In this document: positions 52,185 to 60,273 of the stretch, piece by piece | How positions within the stretch are numbered: the first letter of the stretch is position 1 | Layout: each line of letters begins with the position of its first letter | Origin: an uncultured Anaerolineae bacterium | GTDB taxonomy: Bacteria > Chloroflexota > Anaerolineae > Anaerolineales > Villigracilaceae | NCBI GenBank assembly: GCA_903875215.1 | Contig: CAIQVH010000031.1 | Location: 310,001 to 374,000, forward strand | Direction: 5' to 3' | DNA length: 64,000 nt | Made by a program: the position numbers and the translations under genes | Notes under the pieces: generated by a model | Told to the model about the DNA's origin: nothing | Databases searched by the model: none | Seen by the model: only the letters and a program-made list of their open reading frames with translations

Positions 52185-53981
52185 TTAATTCACGCCATTC
52201 CCAAGCTGGGAAGCGAAAATTTCCTGGTAAATCGGGCTGGATTGGATCAGCTCGCTGTGCGTGCCTTCGGCGGCGATGCGGCCGCCATCGATCACGATGA
52301 TTTTGTCAGCGTTGAGCACGGTGCTGATGCGCTGGGCGACCATGAAAGTGATCATGCCATCAGCTTTCGACCACATTTCCATCGCATCATGGATTTTTGT
52401 CTCGGTTTCGACATCCACCGAACTGGTGGAATCATCCAAAATCAGAATGGCCGGGCGCAGAATCAAGGCGCGGGCGATGGCGATGCGCTGTTTCTGCCCG
52501 CCGGAGAGATTGACGCCGCGCTGGTTGACGTGGGTGTTATACCCGTCAGGCAGTTTTTCAATAAAATCGTGCGCCTGTGCCGCCTGGGCCGCCGCGATGA
52601 TTTCATCATCCGATGCGTCGGTTTTGCCGTAGCTGATATTGTCGCGCACCGTGCCTGAGAACAGCACCGTTTCCTGCGGCACGATGCCAATCTGCGCCAG
52701 CAGACTGGATTGCGCCAGTTCGCGCACATCCGTGCCATTGATGCGGACGCTGCCGCTGACGGTGTCGTAAAAGCGCGGAATCAGGTTGATTAGCGTCGAT
52801 TTGCCCGAGCCGGTCGAGCCGAGAATTGCCACGGTCTGGCCCGGTTCGGCGCTCAGGTTGATGCCTTCGAGCACCGCGCCGTCGTTGGTGCCGGTGTAGT
52901 GGAAGTAGACGTTGTCGAAGGAAACCCTCACCCCCCGCCCTCCCCCGGCGGGGGCGGGGGCTAATTCCCATCTCCCACCGGGAGATGGATTAGGGGTGAG
53001 GGCTTTCACTGCGGGCGCATCCTGCACTTCTGGTACCGTTTCTAGCACCTCGTTAATTCTCTCTGCCGAAGCCGTCGCCGCGGCGATGATATTGGAGAGC
53101 ATGACCATGATGCCCAGCGGCCCCAGAATGGTTTGCAAATAATTGATGAAGGCCACAATCTGCCCGATGGTCACATCGCCTTGGATGGCCTGGATACCGC
53201 CGTACCAGATGACCGTCACGATGCCAAAGTTGACCATCAGCGTCAGCGAGGGGGCCATGGAGGCCATGAACTGCATAACCTTGATGTTCCTGTCGGCAAA
53301 ATCGTCATTGGCCACGCCAAAGCGTTCCACTTCGCGGGCATCGCGCACAAAAGCCTTGATCAATCTCACCCCGGCGATGTTTTCCTGCAAGATGCTGTTC
53401 AGCCGGTCGAGGCGCTGCTGCACTGTCAGGAAGAGCGGGCCCATTTTGGATGTGAAAAAGACAATCAGCGCACCGGAAACGATCAGGATGGGGAGCATGA
53501 CGGTCGCCAGTTTTGCGTCGGTGTTGTACATCAAGATCAGGCTGCCGACCATCAGCAGCGGGGCGCGCGTGCCGATGCGCAGGAAAACCTGCGTCAGGCG
53601 CTGGAAAACCGTCGCGTCACTGGAAAGGCGCACCATCAGCTGGCCGGTGTTGAGCCGGTCAAGGTTGCCATGCGAAAACGACTGGATCTTGACGAACATC
53701 GCCTCGCGCAGGTCGCGCGCCACGCTCTCGCCCGCCACAATCGACAGGTAGTTGTTGCCCAGGGCCAGTAAAGTGCTCGTAAGCGAGATGACAAGCATCA
53801 GGGCGGCGGTTTGGTAGACCACGGTATAGTTTTGGGCGCGGATTCCATCGTCAATGATGCGCTGGACAAGGCGGGGAATCGACAAATCCAAAAAAACGAC
53901 GATGGTCAGCAGCACCAGGGAAGCGACCGCCGGTTTCCAGTAGGGTTTGATGAAGTGGAATAGTTTTTTGATGTGGTTCAT
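52185..53981 (-). CDS. Heterodimeric ABC exporter subunit, degenerate ATP site, with in-frame repeat insertion (pair 3, first gene)
   Basis: This 598-residue half-transporter has Walker A GSTGSGKST and signature LSGGQ, but Asp517 replaces the catalytic Glu (LILDDSTSSVD). Between the membrane domain and the ATPase domain, residues about 327-352 read ALTPNPSPGGRWE then LAPAPAGGGRGVR. They are encoded by a 78-base palindromic repeat that keeps the frame. The linker is a surface-exposed site, so the protein may stay functional. The start lies one base after the stop of the BadF-type gene, suggesting an operon with it. Confidence 0.91.
   Translation of the reverse strand: MNHIKKLFHFIKPYWKPAVASLVLLTIVVFLDLSIPRLVQRIIDDGIRAQNYTVVYQTAALMLVISLTSTLLALGNNYLSIVAGESVARDLREAMFVKIQSFSHGNLDRLNTGQLMVRLSSDATVFQRLTQVFLRIGTRAPLLMVGSLILMYNTDAKLATVMLPILIVSGALIVFFTSKMGPLFLTVQQRLDRLNSILQENIAGVRLIKAFVRDAREVERFGVANDDFADRNIKVMQFMASMAPSLTLMVNFGIVTVIWYGGIQAIQGDVTIGQIVAFINYLQTILGPLGIMVMLSNIIAAATASAERINEVLETVPEVQDAPAVKALTPNPSPGGRWELAPAPAGGGRGVRVSFDNVYFHYTGTNDGAVLEGINLSAEPGQTVAILGSTGSGKSTLINLIPRFYDTVSGSVRINGTDVRELAQSSLLAQIGIVPQETVLFSGTVRDNISYGKTDASDDEIIAAAQAAQAHDFIEKLPDGYNTHVNQRGVNLSGGQKQRIAIARALILRPAILILDDSTSSVDVETETKIHDAMEMWSKADGMITFMVAQRISTVLNADKIIVIDGGRIAAEGTHSELIQSSPIYQEIFASQLGNGVN
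52925..53002. repeat. Palindromic GC-rich repeat inserted inside an ABC exporter gene
   Basis: The 78-base element runs from CCCTCACCCC (52925-52934) to GGGGTGAGGG (52993-53002), its perfect inverse, with an inner CATCTCCC/GGGAGATG hairpin (52969-52986) and an inner CCCCCGCC-type stem. Its length is a multiple of three and it contains no stop in the coding frame. It encodes the LTPNPSPGG peptide typical of such dispersed repeats. Confidence 0.8.
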
Positions 53982-53982
53982 T

Positions 53983-54987
53983 TCAATCCGCCTTGATGAG
54001 CGCCCCGGTCGAGGCGATCACCGTCTCACGACAGGCATAGGCTTGCGCGCCCAGGATTTTTTCCATCCCCATCAACACAGCCCCAATCACAGGAGGAGCT
54101 TCGAAGCGAAAGAACTGCGCCGCCGGGGCGAGAGCGCGCACCGTTTCCTGAAGGGAGGCCTGCATCAACGGATGACCGCTAAACAAACTGCCAATCAGCA
54201 CCACCTCGACCGATTCTTTTTCCAGTTCCAGCTGGCGAATCACGCCGCAGGCCATCTGTCCAAGCTCATCCCCGGCCCAGCGCAGCACATTCAGCGCTTC
54301 CGGGTCACCCTGCGCGGCGACTTCAAAAAACTTGAACAAGGCGGCGGTTTCCAGCTCGTACCGTTCAACATACATGCCTTCAACCAATTCTGACAAATTC
54401 GTGGCGCCGGTCAATTCCAGGAATGCCGGGCTGAGCGCCGTGGCAGGACCGCGTTTATTCCATTCGAAGGTGACGGCGCGCATGGCGCGCGCGAGAATAT
54501 CGCCCGCGCCCGCATATTCACCCGACCAGTGAGGGTAACCGCCCACCATCCGGCCTTCCCGGCCGCCAGATTTTCCACGGCCGCGGCAGTTGCAGCCGGT
54601 ACCAGCCACCACAGAAACGCCCCACCCTGCCGAAGTCCCGGCAAAAATACCCAGCGTGGCATCGTTGACAATTTCCAGCGCGCCGCCCAGGTTGAGCGGT
54701 TTGATCGCCTTCAACAACATTTCGCGCTGACTGGGCCAATCGTACCCGGCCAGACCCATTCCACTCCCCGAGAGCTGGCCCGCTTCCAACCTGGCCATGG
54801 TGCAGGCCTGAGAAACGGCCGTTTGCAGAGTGAGCGTCAAGCCATCTAGGCCAATGCCTTCCCAGTTGCCACGCCCGGCGCGCCCAAACCCAACCGCGCG
54901 CCCGGTTTCATCCACAACCAATGCGTGGGTTTTGGTCCCACCCGCATCAACACCTAAAAAATATCGAGTCATACCCTTTACACCCAT
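53983..54987 (-). CDS. BadF/BadG/BcrA/BcrD-type ATPase, probable N-acetylglucosamine kinase
   Basis: This 334-residue protein of the actin/Hsp70/sugar-kinase fold has phosphate-1 motif FLGVDAGGTKTHALVVDE and the phosphate-2 segment SVVAGTGCNC, followed by EYAGAGDILARAM and a C-terminal PPVIGAVLMGMEKI helix, as in N-acetylglucosamine kinase-like members. The family also includes benzoyl-CoA reductase activators, but no reductase genes are near. Next to a ChbG-type deacetylase, amino-sugar phosphorylation is plausible. TAGAAT inside a hairpin lies eight bases before ATG 54987; the second ATG at 54972 is also possible. Confidence 0.83.
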   Translation of the reverse strand: MGVKGMTRYFLGVDAGGTKTHALVVDETGRAVGFGRAGRGNWEGIGLDGLTLTLQTAVSQACTMARLEAGQLSGSGMGLAGYDWPSQREMLLKAIKPLNLGGALEIVNDATLGIFAGTSAGWGVSVVAGTGCNCRGRGKSGGREGRMVGGYPHWSGEYAGAGDILARAMRAVTFEWNKRGPATALSPAFLELTGATNLSELVEGMYVERYELETAALFKFFEVAAQGDPEALNVLRWAGDELGQMACGVIRQLELEKESVEVVLIGSLFSGHPLMQASLQETVRALAPAAQFFRFEAPPVIGAVLMGMEKILGAQAYACRETVIASTGALIKAD

Positions 54988-54994
54988 CCAACAA

Positions 54995-55022
54995 GATTCT
55001 ACCGGGTTGTCCCGGTAGAATC
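54995..55022 (-). promoter_or_regulatory. Perfect hairpin overlapping the -10 box of the BadF-type gene
   Basis: GATTCTACCGGG (54995-55006), loop TTGT, CCCGGTAGAATC (55011-55022). The promoter-proximal arm contains TAGAAT on the minus strand (54996-55001), eight bases from the ATG. It could be an operator, or the terminator of the upstream deacetylase gene without a T-run. Confidence 0.6.
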
Positions 55023-55051
55023 GATCTTCGTACTAATGGAATTCGCTCAGA

Positions 55052-55942
55052 TTATTGCCGCAGCGCTTCACGCAGGGAACGATAGCCAATCAACTGAATG
55101 CCAGAGGTTTGAATGAAATCCTTAACCTCCTGGCTCATAAAAGCATGATAGTTCGCCACACGAGCATGCCAGTCCGGGGCAATGGCGCGCAGTTCGGGAG
55201 TATCCACCGCAGGGTGCAGAATAAAATGGGTTATACCAGCCGGCACTTCGCCCAACAGTTTCTTGGCCAGACCAATGTGATCTTCATCATGGTCAAGCGG
55301 CATGGCTAACAAACCGTCGAGCATCGGTAAGCCCTGGGATTCCAGTTGATTCAGGATAGGTGAAAAAACTGACATTTCATCCGGGCTGACGCCCATCATC
55401 CCAAAGCCGATGGCACTGGCACGCGGCAGCATGGCTGGCAGTTGGCGGCTGTGGGCTGCGTTGACGTAGGATTGAACAAAATTCGGATGCAGAATCGTCC
55501 CCATGTGAGAATCAACATGCGTGACCGCAATCCCCGCTGACAATGCCCGCTCCACCTGGGCATTGACTTCCGTTGCAACCGCTTCCGGCCTGGCATTCTC
55601 ATAAACCGCCTGATGCCATTGATGGAAGTATCCATCCGGGTCGAGCAGGCCGCTCTGAGGGTCGCGCGTCGAAAGCGGCCCCCAACGGTAACTGTCCCAC
55701 TCGGCGTTAAGTGTGGCGTGAACACCCATATCCATCTGCGGATTTTCGCGGCACATTCGGGCCGTCGCCGGAAACCAGGGGCACGGTACCATCGTCGCGC
55801 CTGAGGAGATCGTGCCGAAGTCCCAGAGATGCTCAAAAGCCGTCAACGAGGCCTGGCACATGCCAATATCATCCGTGTGAACGATGACCAGGCGTTCATC
55901 CACTGAAAAACCAAGTTTTTTTAGAAGCGGGTTGGGGGCCAT
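55052..55942 (-). CDS. ChbG/YdjC-type carbohydrate deacetylase
   Basis: This 296-residue protein has the family metal site HTDDIGMC (His22, Asp24, Asp25), GVHATLNAEWDSYRWGP and VDSHMGT. Members remove N-acetyl groups from chitin-derived disaccharides or similar glycans. No signal peptide is seen, so it acts in the cytoplasm. GAAAAAGGAAAAAATCC provides the ribosome site. It precedes the BadF-type kinase gene by 64 bases; together they may degrade amino sugars. Confidence 0.9.
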   Translation of the reverse strand: MAPNPLLKKLGFSVDERLVIVHTDDIGMCQASLTAFEHLWDFGTISSGATMVPCPWFPATARMCRENPQMDMGVHATLNAEWDSYRWGPLSTRDPQSGLLDPDGYFHQWHQAVYENARPEAVATEVNAQVERALSAGIAVTHVDSHMGTILHPNFVQSYVNAAHSRQLPAMLPRASAIGFGMMGVSPDEMSVFSPILNQLESQGLPMLDGLLAMPLDHDEDHIGLAKKLLGEVPAGITHFILHPAVDTPELRAIAPDWHARVANYHAFMSQEVKDFIQTSGIQLIGYRSLREALRQ

Positions 55943-56028
55943 GGATTTTTTCCTTTTTCCAGATCAAAAGCTGGATGTGTAATATTCGTATTGTATCAGC
56001 AGTGCGGACCCTGGCGATCAATTCTCCG

Positions 56029-56895
56029 TTACGGCTTGGCAAGAATTCCCAGATGATTGCCAACTGCCCGCTCACGACCAGGGAGATAGCGGTCGATGGG
56101 CGAATTCATCACCTTTTGCCCTTCGCCCGGCCAGTCGATGACCAGGGTGGAAGAGCCACCGCCATCCAGCAGGATGGCATTATCGCCCCCGTAAGTGAGC
56201 ATCAGTTCAGCGGTTTCGGCAATTGTCGCACCTTCACTGTAGAAAGGCTGGCGGCCATCCACCACGATCAGGATCAGGCGCGTGCCAGGGCCATCCAACC
56301 CAACGGCAGTACGCGGTGCTTTGCGGGTATCGTTCAGATCCTCAATCACCTGGCGCTCATGCACCAACCAGTTCGTGCCCGAAATGGCATTGTAAATTTT
56401 GCCGACCGGCGTTCCAAAACTGGCTTCGCCCCTCTCATTGATAAAAAGCGTGATCTCGTCCGCATCGCGAGAGCCATATTCCTTGCGTCCGGAAGCGGCA
56501 AATCCGTTCGGAGAAACCGCCTCACCGGGGCGCGGATAATAATCCCAAGGAGTATTCGACCACCAGGGGGTGAATCCATCGCCGTTGATGGCCACCTGCG
56601 TCCCAAATTCGCTGGCGAATTGGGATGTAGTGCGCGCCCGCAATGGATTTTCCTTGTCACCTTTTTCGGGCGGAGTGATGACAGTAGTGATGTTCTCACA
56701 ACTTAAATCAACGGTAACAATATGCGCAATCATCAGGCGAGGTTGGGTATGTACCCGGCGGTAGTAGACCACACACGGGTAAATCTCTTCGCGCATTTCC
56801 AGCGGGGTAGGACGCCCAAAATAGTAGAAAAAAGTTCCAGCGGCGAGAAATATCCCCACAGCCGCCATCCAAACCAGCAGGTTTTTGTATTTCAT
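56029..56895 (-). CDS. Membrane-anchored phosphodiester glycosidase (NAGPA/DUF2233 family)
   Basis: This 288-residue protein has an N-terminal membrane segment (about 8-27, VWMAAVGIFLAAGTFFYYF), so it is exported and anchored. The catalytic family domain (about 60-285) has INGDGFTPWWSNTPWDYYP, FINERGEASFG, TAVGLDGPGTRLILIVVDGRQ and GGDNAILLDGGGSSTLV, which match phosphodiester alpha-N-acetylglucosaminidase relatives that hydrolyse sugar-phosphate diesters, for example in wall polymers. TACAAT lies exactly six bases before ATG 56895, predicting a leaderless mRNA. Confidence 0.88.
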   Translation of the reverse strand: MKYKNLLVWMAAVGIFLAAGTFFYYFGRPTPLEMREEIYPCVVYYRRVHTQPRLMIAHIVTVDLSCENITTVITPPEKGDKENPLRARTTSQFASEFGTQVAINGDGFTPWWSNTPWDYYPRPGEAVSPNGFAASGRKEYGSRDADEITLFINERGEASFGTPVGKIYNAISGTNWLVHERQVIEDLNDTRKAPRTAVGLDGPGTRLILIVVDGRQPFYSEGATIAETAELMLTYGGDNAILLDGGGSSTLVIDWPGEGQKVMNSPIDRYLPGRERAVGNHLGILAKP

Positions 56896-56901
56896 ACTTA
56901 A

Positions 56902-56907
56902 ATTGTA
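56902..56907 (-). promoter_or_regulatory. -10 box of the phosphodiester glycosidase gene, predicted leaderless
   Basis: The minus strand reads TACAAT, then TTAAGT, then ATG. Confidence 0.6.
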
Positions 56908-56946
56908 GCAGTTTCGGCCGGGTCCGGACTCACCCGTTTGGATGAA

Positions 56947-56977
56947 AAAACCGCGGCAGAACACAAGCCGCGGTTTT
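56947..56977 (-). terminator. Intrinsic terminator after yqhQ
   Basis: AAAACCGCGGC (56947-56957) is inverted at 56967-56977 with a nine-base loop; on the minus strand the stem is followed by six T. Confidence 0.88.
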
Positions 56978-57000
56978 CAATATCCAGAATGCTGCCTCAA

Positions 57001-57960
57001 TCAGGCATTTTCTTCGGCCAGACGCATTTCGTTGAAGGCGCGAATGGCCACCTCCAATTGCGCCAGATCCGGTTCGCGCGTGGTCAGACTTTGCAAGGCC
57101 AGGTTGGGGCGAATCATGGCGCGCACCACGGAAGAATCGAGATGGTTGGCGGTCCAGCGAATGTACTCCAACGCGATGCCTGCCAGGATGGGGATGAACA
57201 AAATCCGCCCAAGCACCTGCCAGACCCAGGCCAGCGGATGCAGCAAGCTGAAGGCAAAAATGGAAAGGATCACCAGGGTCAACAGAAAGGAAGTCCCACA
57301 GCGCGGATGTTCCAGCGGATACCGCGCCACGTTTTCAGGGGTCAGTTCAATTCCGGCTTCGAAGGCGTTGATTGTTTTGTGCTCCGCGCCGTGATATTGA
57401 AAGACCCGCTGAATATCAGGCACACGGCCAATCGCCCAGATGTAGCCAACAATGAGCGCAAGACGCGTCACGCCTTCAATGGCTGCCGTCACCCAGATAT
57501 TCGTGGCGAATTGGTTGGAATCTCCCAGCCCGGCCAGCGACACACCCGCCACAGCAACTCCAGCCGAAGGCGCATTCGCAGCAGCCAGGCCTGCCAGCCA
57601 CTGAATCAGCTTCGCGGCGCCGTAAGGAGCCAGGAAGAAGAGCCCAATCCCAAAAGCCAGAGAAATAAACAACGTCAGATAGAGTGCCGGGCCTTCCAGC
57701 TTCTCATCCTCGCCGGTCTGCGTGTTGGCGGCGCGGATCAGTGCCTTCATCCCAAGCGATAGAGCATCCGACAGCAAAATTATTCCGCGCAAAAAAGGAA
57801 TTTTGGCCAACCGGGATTGATACAGCCCGGATAATTTTTCGGTATGAACAACTATTTCCCCGTTTGGGGCGCGCATGGCCAGCGCCAGAGCTTTTTGTCC
57901 GCGCATCAAAACGCCCTCGATGACCGCCTGGCCGCCATAGGTTATGATTCGATCTTCCAT
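57001..57960 (-). CDS. yqhQ: YqhQ/DUF1385 family membrane protein
   Basis: This 319-residue protein opens with YGGQAVIEGVLMRGQKALALAMR, the hallmark of DUF1385. It has several membrane segments (about 55-75, 96-125, 150-180, 205-265) and AEHKTINAFEAG, a conserved motif near residue 193 whose His/Glu could bind a metal. The molecular function is not established. The start lies three bases after the stop of the upstream unknown gene; GACAGGATAAAAA supplies the ribosome site. It is the last gene before a terminator. Confidence 0.9.
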   Translation of the reverse strand: MEDRIITYGGQAVIEGVLMRGQKALALAMRAPNGEIVVHTEKLSGLYQSRLAKIPFLRGIILLSDALSLGMKALIRAANTQTGEDEKLEGPALYLTLFISLAFGIGLFFLAPYGAAKLIQWLAGLAAANAPSAGVAVAGVSLAGLGDSNQFATNIWVTAAIEGVTRLALIVGYIWAIGRVPDIQRVFQYHGAEHKTINAFEAGIELTPENVARYPLEHPRCGTSFLLTLVILSIFAFSLLHPLAWVWQVLGRILFIPILAGIALEYIRWTANHLDSSVVRAMIRPNLALQSLTTREPDLAQLEVAIRAFNEMRLAEENA

Positions 57961-57963
57961 TTT

Positions 57964-58512
57964 TTATCCTGTCGAATTTCCGGGCTGAAAACACCCGTAT
58001 AAATACCAATATTCCTGCGCCGGAAAAACCGGCTGATAAAGCCCTTCCCAAATAAAATCGCCTGGCACAAACCCGGCGCGCAACAGTACATCCAGTTCAG
58101 CCAGGGCGGTCTGACGCGCGGAATTGGGGACTTCCCGCAGCAGCAAGCCCAGGATGACCCTGCCCTGGACATTGGCGGCATATACAGCTCGTCCCGGCCC
58201 GGAGTCCGCCCCGCTCTCACCCAGAAACTGTGACCAAAGCCTGAGCCGGTTATCCGTTTCGCGGGCCACTTTCTGCTCCCAGGCCACCGCCCACTGCCTG
58301 CGGATCAGGTCCATTTTCTCGCGCAGCTCACGCGCTTCAGCCGGTTCCGCCGCTGAAAGCCGAGTCAGCGCCAGCAGGATGTTCCCCGGCGTCAGACGCG
58401 GTACACCGCAGCTGATGGCCCAGTACAATTCGCCAGAGAGCAGGTACTCCTGCAGCTGCGGCAAACTTTCGTCCAAAAAAGTTTGATCAAGTTGAACCGA
58501 AAAAAGGGTCAT
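57964..58512 (-). CDS. Unrecognised 182-residue protein between SBP and yqhQ
   Basis: I do not recognise this protein. It is soluble, helical and without a signal peptide. Residues 1-60 (FSVQLDQTFLDESLPQLQEYL) are amphipathic; a middle charged region (AEPAEARELREKMDLIRRQW) and an aromatic C-terminus (FIWEGLYQPVFPAQEYWYLYG) follow. Its ATG overlaps the stop of the solute-binding protein gene (ATGA), and yqhQ starts three bases after its own stop, so all three are translated as a unit. A longer start at 58557 is rejected because it lies inside the upstream gene. Confidence 0.75.
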   Translation of the reverse strand: MTLFSVQLDQTFLDESLPQLQEYLLSGELYWAISCGVPRLTPGNILLALTRLSAAEPAEARELREKMDLIRRQWAVAWEQKVARETDNRLRLWSQFLGESGADSGPGRAVYAANVQGRVILGLLLREVPNSARQTALAELDVLLRAGFVPGDFIWEGLYQPVFPAQEYWYLYGCFQPGNSTG

Positions 58513-60191
58513 GGAACCTGTGTTTGTTCCAAGGTGCGGCGCGTGACCAGATACCAATCGGGCAGGGTCAAAAACCGGTCGCTGGTATCGAACAACGGCG
58601 GAACCTGCACACCCAGCACATTCGGGCTGGCGCCGAAAGAATAAACGGGGAAAAAGAGAGGCAGCGCGGGCAATTCCTTCGAGAAAACCACCTGGAAGTT
58701 ACGATACAGGCGCGCGCGGACGGTAAAATCGGGATTAATACGCGCCTGCTCGATGTATTCACTTGCGGAGCGGTTATCCCATTGACTGTAGTTTTGCCCG
58801 CCCGTGACCTCGGATTGATGCCAGAAAGGGTACGGGTCAGGGTCGGGAGTGCGCGTCAGGTTAATGTCAAGCAGCGCGGCCTGGTAGGTGCGCGGAATCA
58901 GCCTTTCATTGACCAGCGCATCATACGGCATGGCTTCGAGGTTGACCTGCACCCCAATCCGGGCCCAATTTTTCTGGATGAACTGCGCCAGGGCGGTATG
59001 CAATTCGTCGTCAGGATGCAGCAGGGTAAAGCTGAGCAGTTTGCCATCTTTGTCGGCACGCACCTCTCCACCGCTGGCCGGGATGGTATAGCCGCTGTTT
59101 TTCAGCAACGCTATGGCTCCATCGGGGTCATAGACGAGATGCTCAAGGCCATCATAATAAGCCCAGGTCCCCGGGAACAGGGGGCCATCCGCAATGATGC
59201 CCTGACCAGCGAGTAGTTTATCCACCATCTGCTGGCGGTTGAGGCCCATGAGAAGCGCCCGGCGCAGCTGGGCATCCTGTAAAAACGGCACTTCCGGGTT
59301 ATTCAAATTCAGGTACACCAGACCAAGTTCGGGCAGGCGGCCGGTATAGATATTGAGATTCGGTTCCGCCAAGGCCTGTGGTATCACATCCGTGGTCAGC
59401 TCGCCCACCGCCAGCACCTGTCCTTGCCGAAAAGCATCCAACGCCGCCGCGGAGCTAGGATAATAGCGAAAGATAACCTGATCCATATAAGCGCGCCGCT
59501 GGTAATATTTTTCAAACGAACGCAGCTCCACCCCCATCACCTGGCCGTTCTCCACAATCAGGCGCTCGAAGCGGTAAGGGCCACTGCCAATTGGCGCCAG
59601 GTTAAACGCCGAAGCCTGGATCTGGTCAGGAGGCGTGGTCTCCAGTAAGTGGCGGGGAACGATGCCAAAGGTCAGATAATCCAAAAAGGGCGCAAACGGC
59701 TCGGGCAGGATAAATTGCAGCGTCGAGTCGTTCAACTGCTTGATCTGCACCTGCTTCCACATCTCGCGCACATCCGCCGGGAACAGGGATGAATCGCTCT
59801 TGATCAGGTCAATCGTGAAAAGCACATCCGCCATGGTCACCGGCTGGCCGTCGTGCCAGAAGACATTGGTGCGCAGAGCAAAGTTGTAGATGGTGCCATC
59901 CTGTGAGACGCCCCAAGATTCTGCCAGGTCGGGGGTCGGCATGCCGCGCGCGTCGAATCGAATCAAACCGCTGAACAGCAGGCGGTTGATGTCACGGTCG
60001 GCAGGATTATTTTGGTCGAGCAGTGGGTTCAGGCGCACAAACGACCCAACCAGGCCCTCGGTGTAAATTCCGCCGGAGGCTGGCTGGGGAGCAAAGACCT
60101 GCTGCCCGGGCTCCTGGGTCAGCAACAACGCTCCGACCACCACCAGGGTAATTACGATGACCAAAATTTGCCAGCGAAGTTTCTTGATCAT
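58509..60191 (-). CDS. Family 5 extracellular solute-binding protein (peptide/nickel type)
   Basis: This 560-residue protein is anchored by an N-terminal hydrophobic segment (about 7-25, WQILVIVITLVVVGALLL). SBP_bac_5 features include LNPLLDQNNPADRDINRLLFSGLIRFD, PTPDLAESWGVSQDGTIYNFALR, FWHDGQPVTMADVLFTID, GSGPYRF and LRRALLMGLNRQQMVDKLL. It should bind peptides or similar ligands outside the membrane. No permease or ATPase gene is adjacent. The ATG at 60191 directly follows nine T of the upstream terminator; a GTG at 60227 reads through that T-run in frame. Confidence 0.88.
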   Translation of the reverse strand: MIKKLRWQILVIVITLVVVGALLLTQEPGQQVFAPQPASGGIYTEGLVGSFVRLNPLLDQNNPADRDINRLLFSGLIRFDARGMPTPDLAESWGVSQDGTIYNFALRTNVFWHDGQPVTMADVLFTIDLIKSDSSLFPADVREMWKQVQIKQLNDSTLQFILPEPFAPFLDYLTFGIVPRHLLETTPPDQIQASAFNLAPIGSGPYRFERLIVENGQVMGVELRSFEKYYQRRAYMDQVIFRYYPSSAAALDAFRQGQVLAVGELTTDVIPQALAEPNLNIYTGRLPELGLVYLNLNNPEVPFLQDAQLRRALLMGLNRQQMVDKLLAGQGIIADGPLFPGTWAYYDGLEHLVYDPDGAIALLKNSGYTIPASGGEVRADKDGKLLSFTLLHPDDELHTALAQFIQKNWARIGVQVNLEAMPYDALVNERLIPRTYQAALLDINLTRTPDPDPYPFWHQSEVTGGQNYSQWDNRSASEYIEQARINPDFTVRARLYRNFQVVFSKELPALPLFFPVYSFGASPNVLGVQVPPLFDTSDRFLTLPDWYLVTRRTLEQTQVP

Positions 60192-60200
60192 AAAAAAAAA

Positions 60201-60256
60201 GAAAGGCGTCTCCCCCTGCCGGTCCACGATGGCCGGGCCAGAGGAAACGGCCTTTC
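60201..60256 (-). terminator. Intrinsic terminator after secG, abutting the SBP start codon
   Basis: On the minus strand GAAAGGC (60256-60250) pairs with GCCTTTC (60207-60201) through a long stem with wobble pairs, followed by nine T (60200-60192) that touch the ATG of the next gene. Confidence 0.75.
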
Positions 60257-60273
60257 AAGCATCAAAACGCGGA

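Noticed and set aside
53983-54987. Benzoyl-CoA reductase or 2-hydroxyacyl-CoA dehydratase activator
   Set aside because: The fold family is shared, but no dehydratase or reductase subunits are near and the expected Cys-rich bridge is not evident; the neighbour is an amino-sugar deacetylase.
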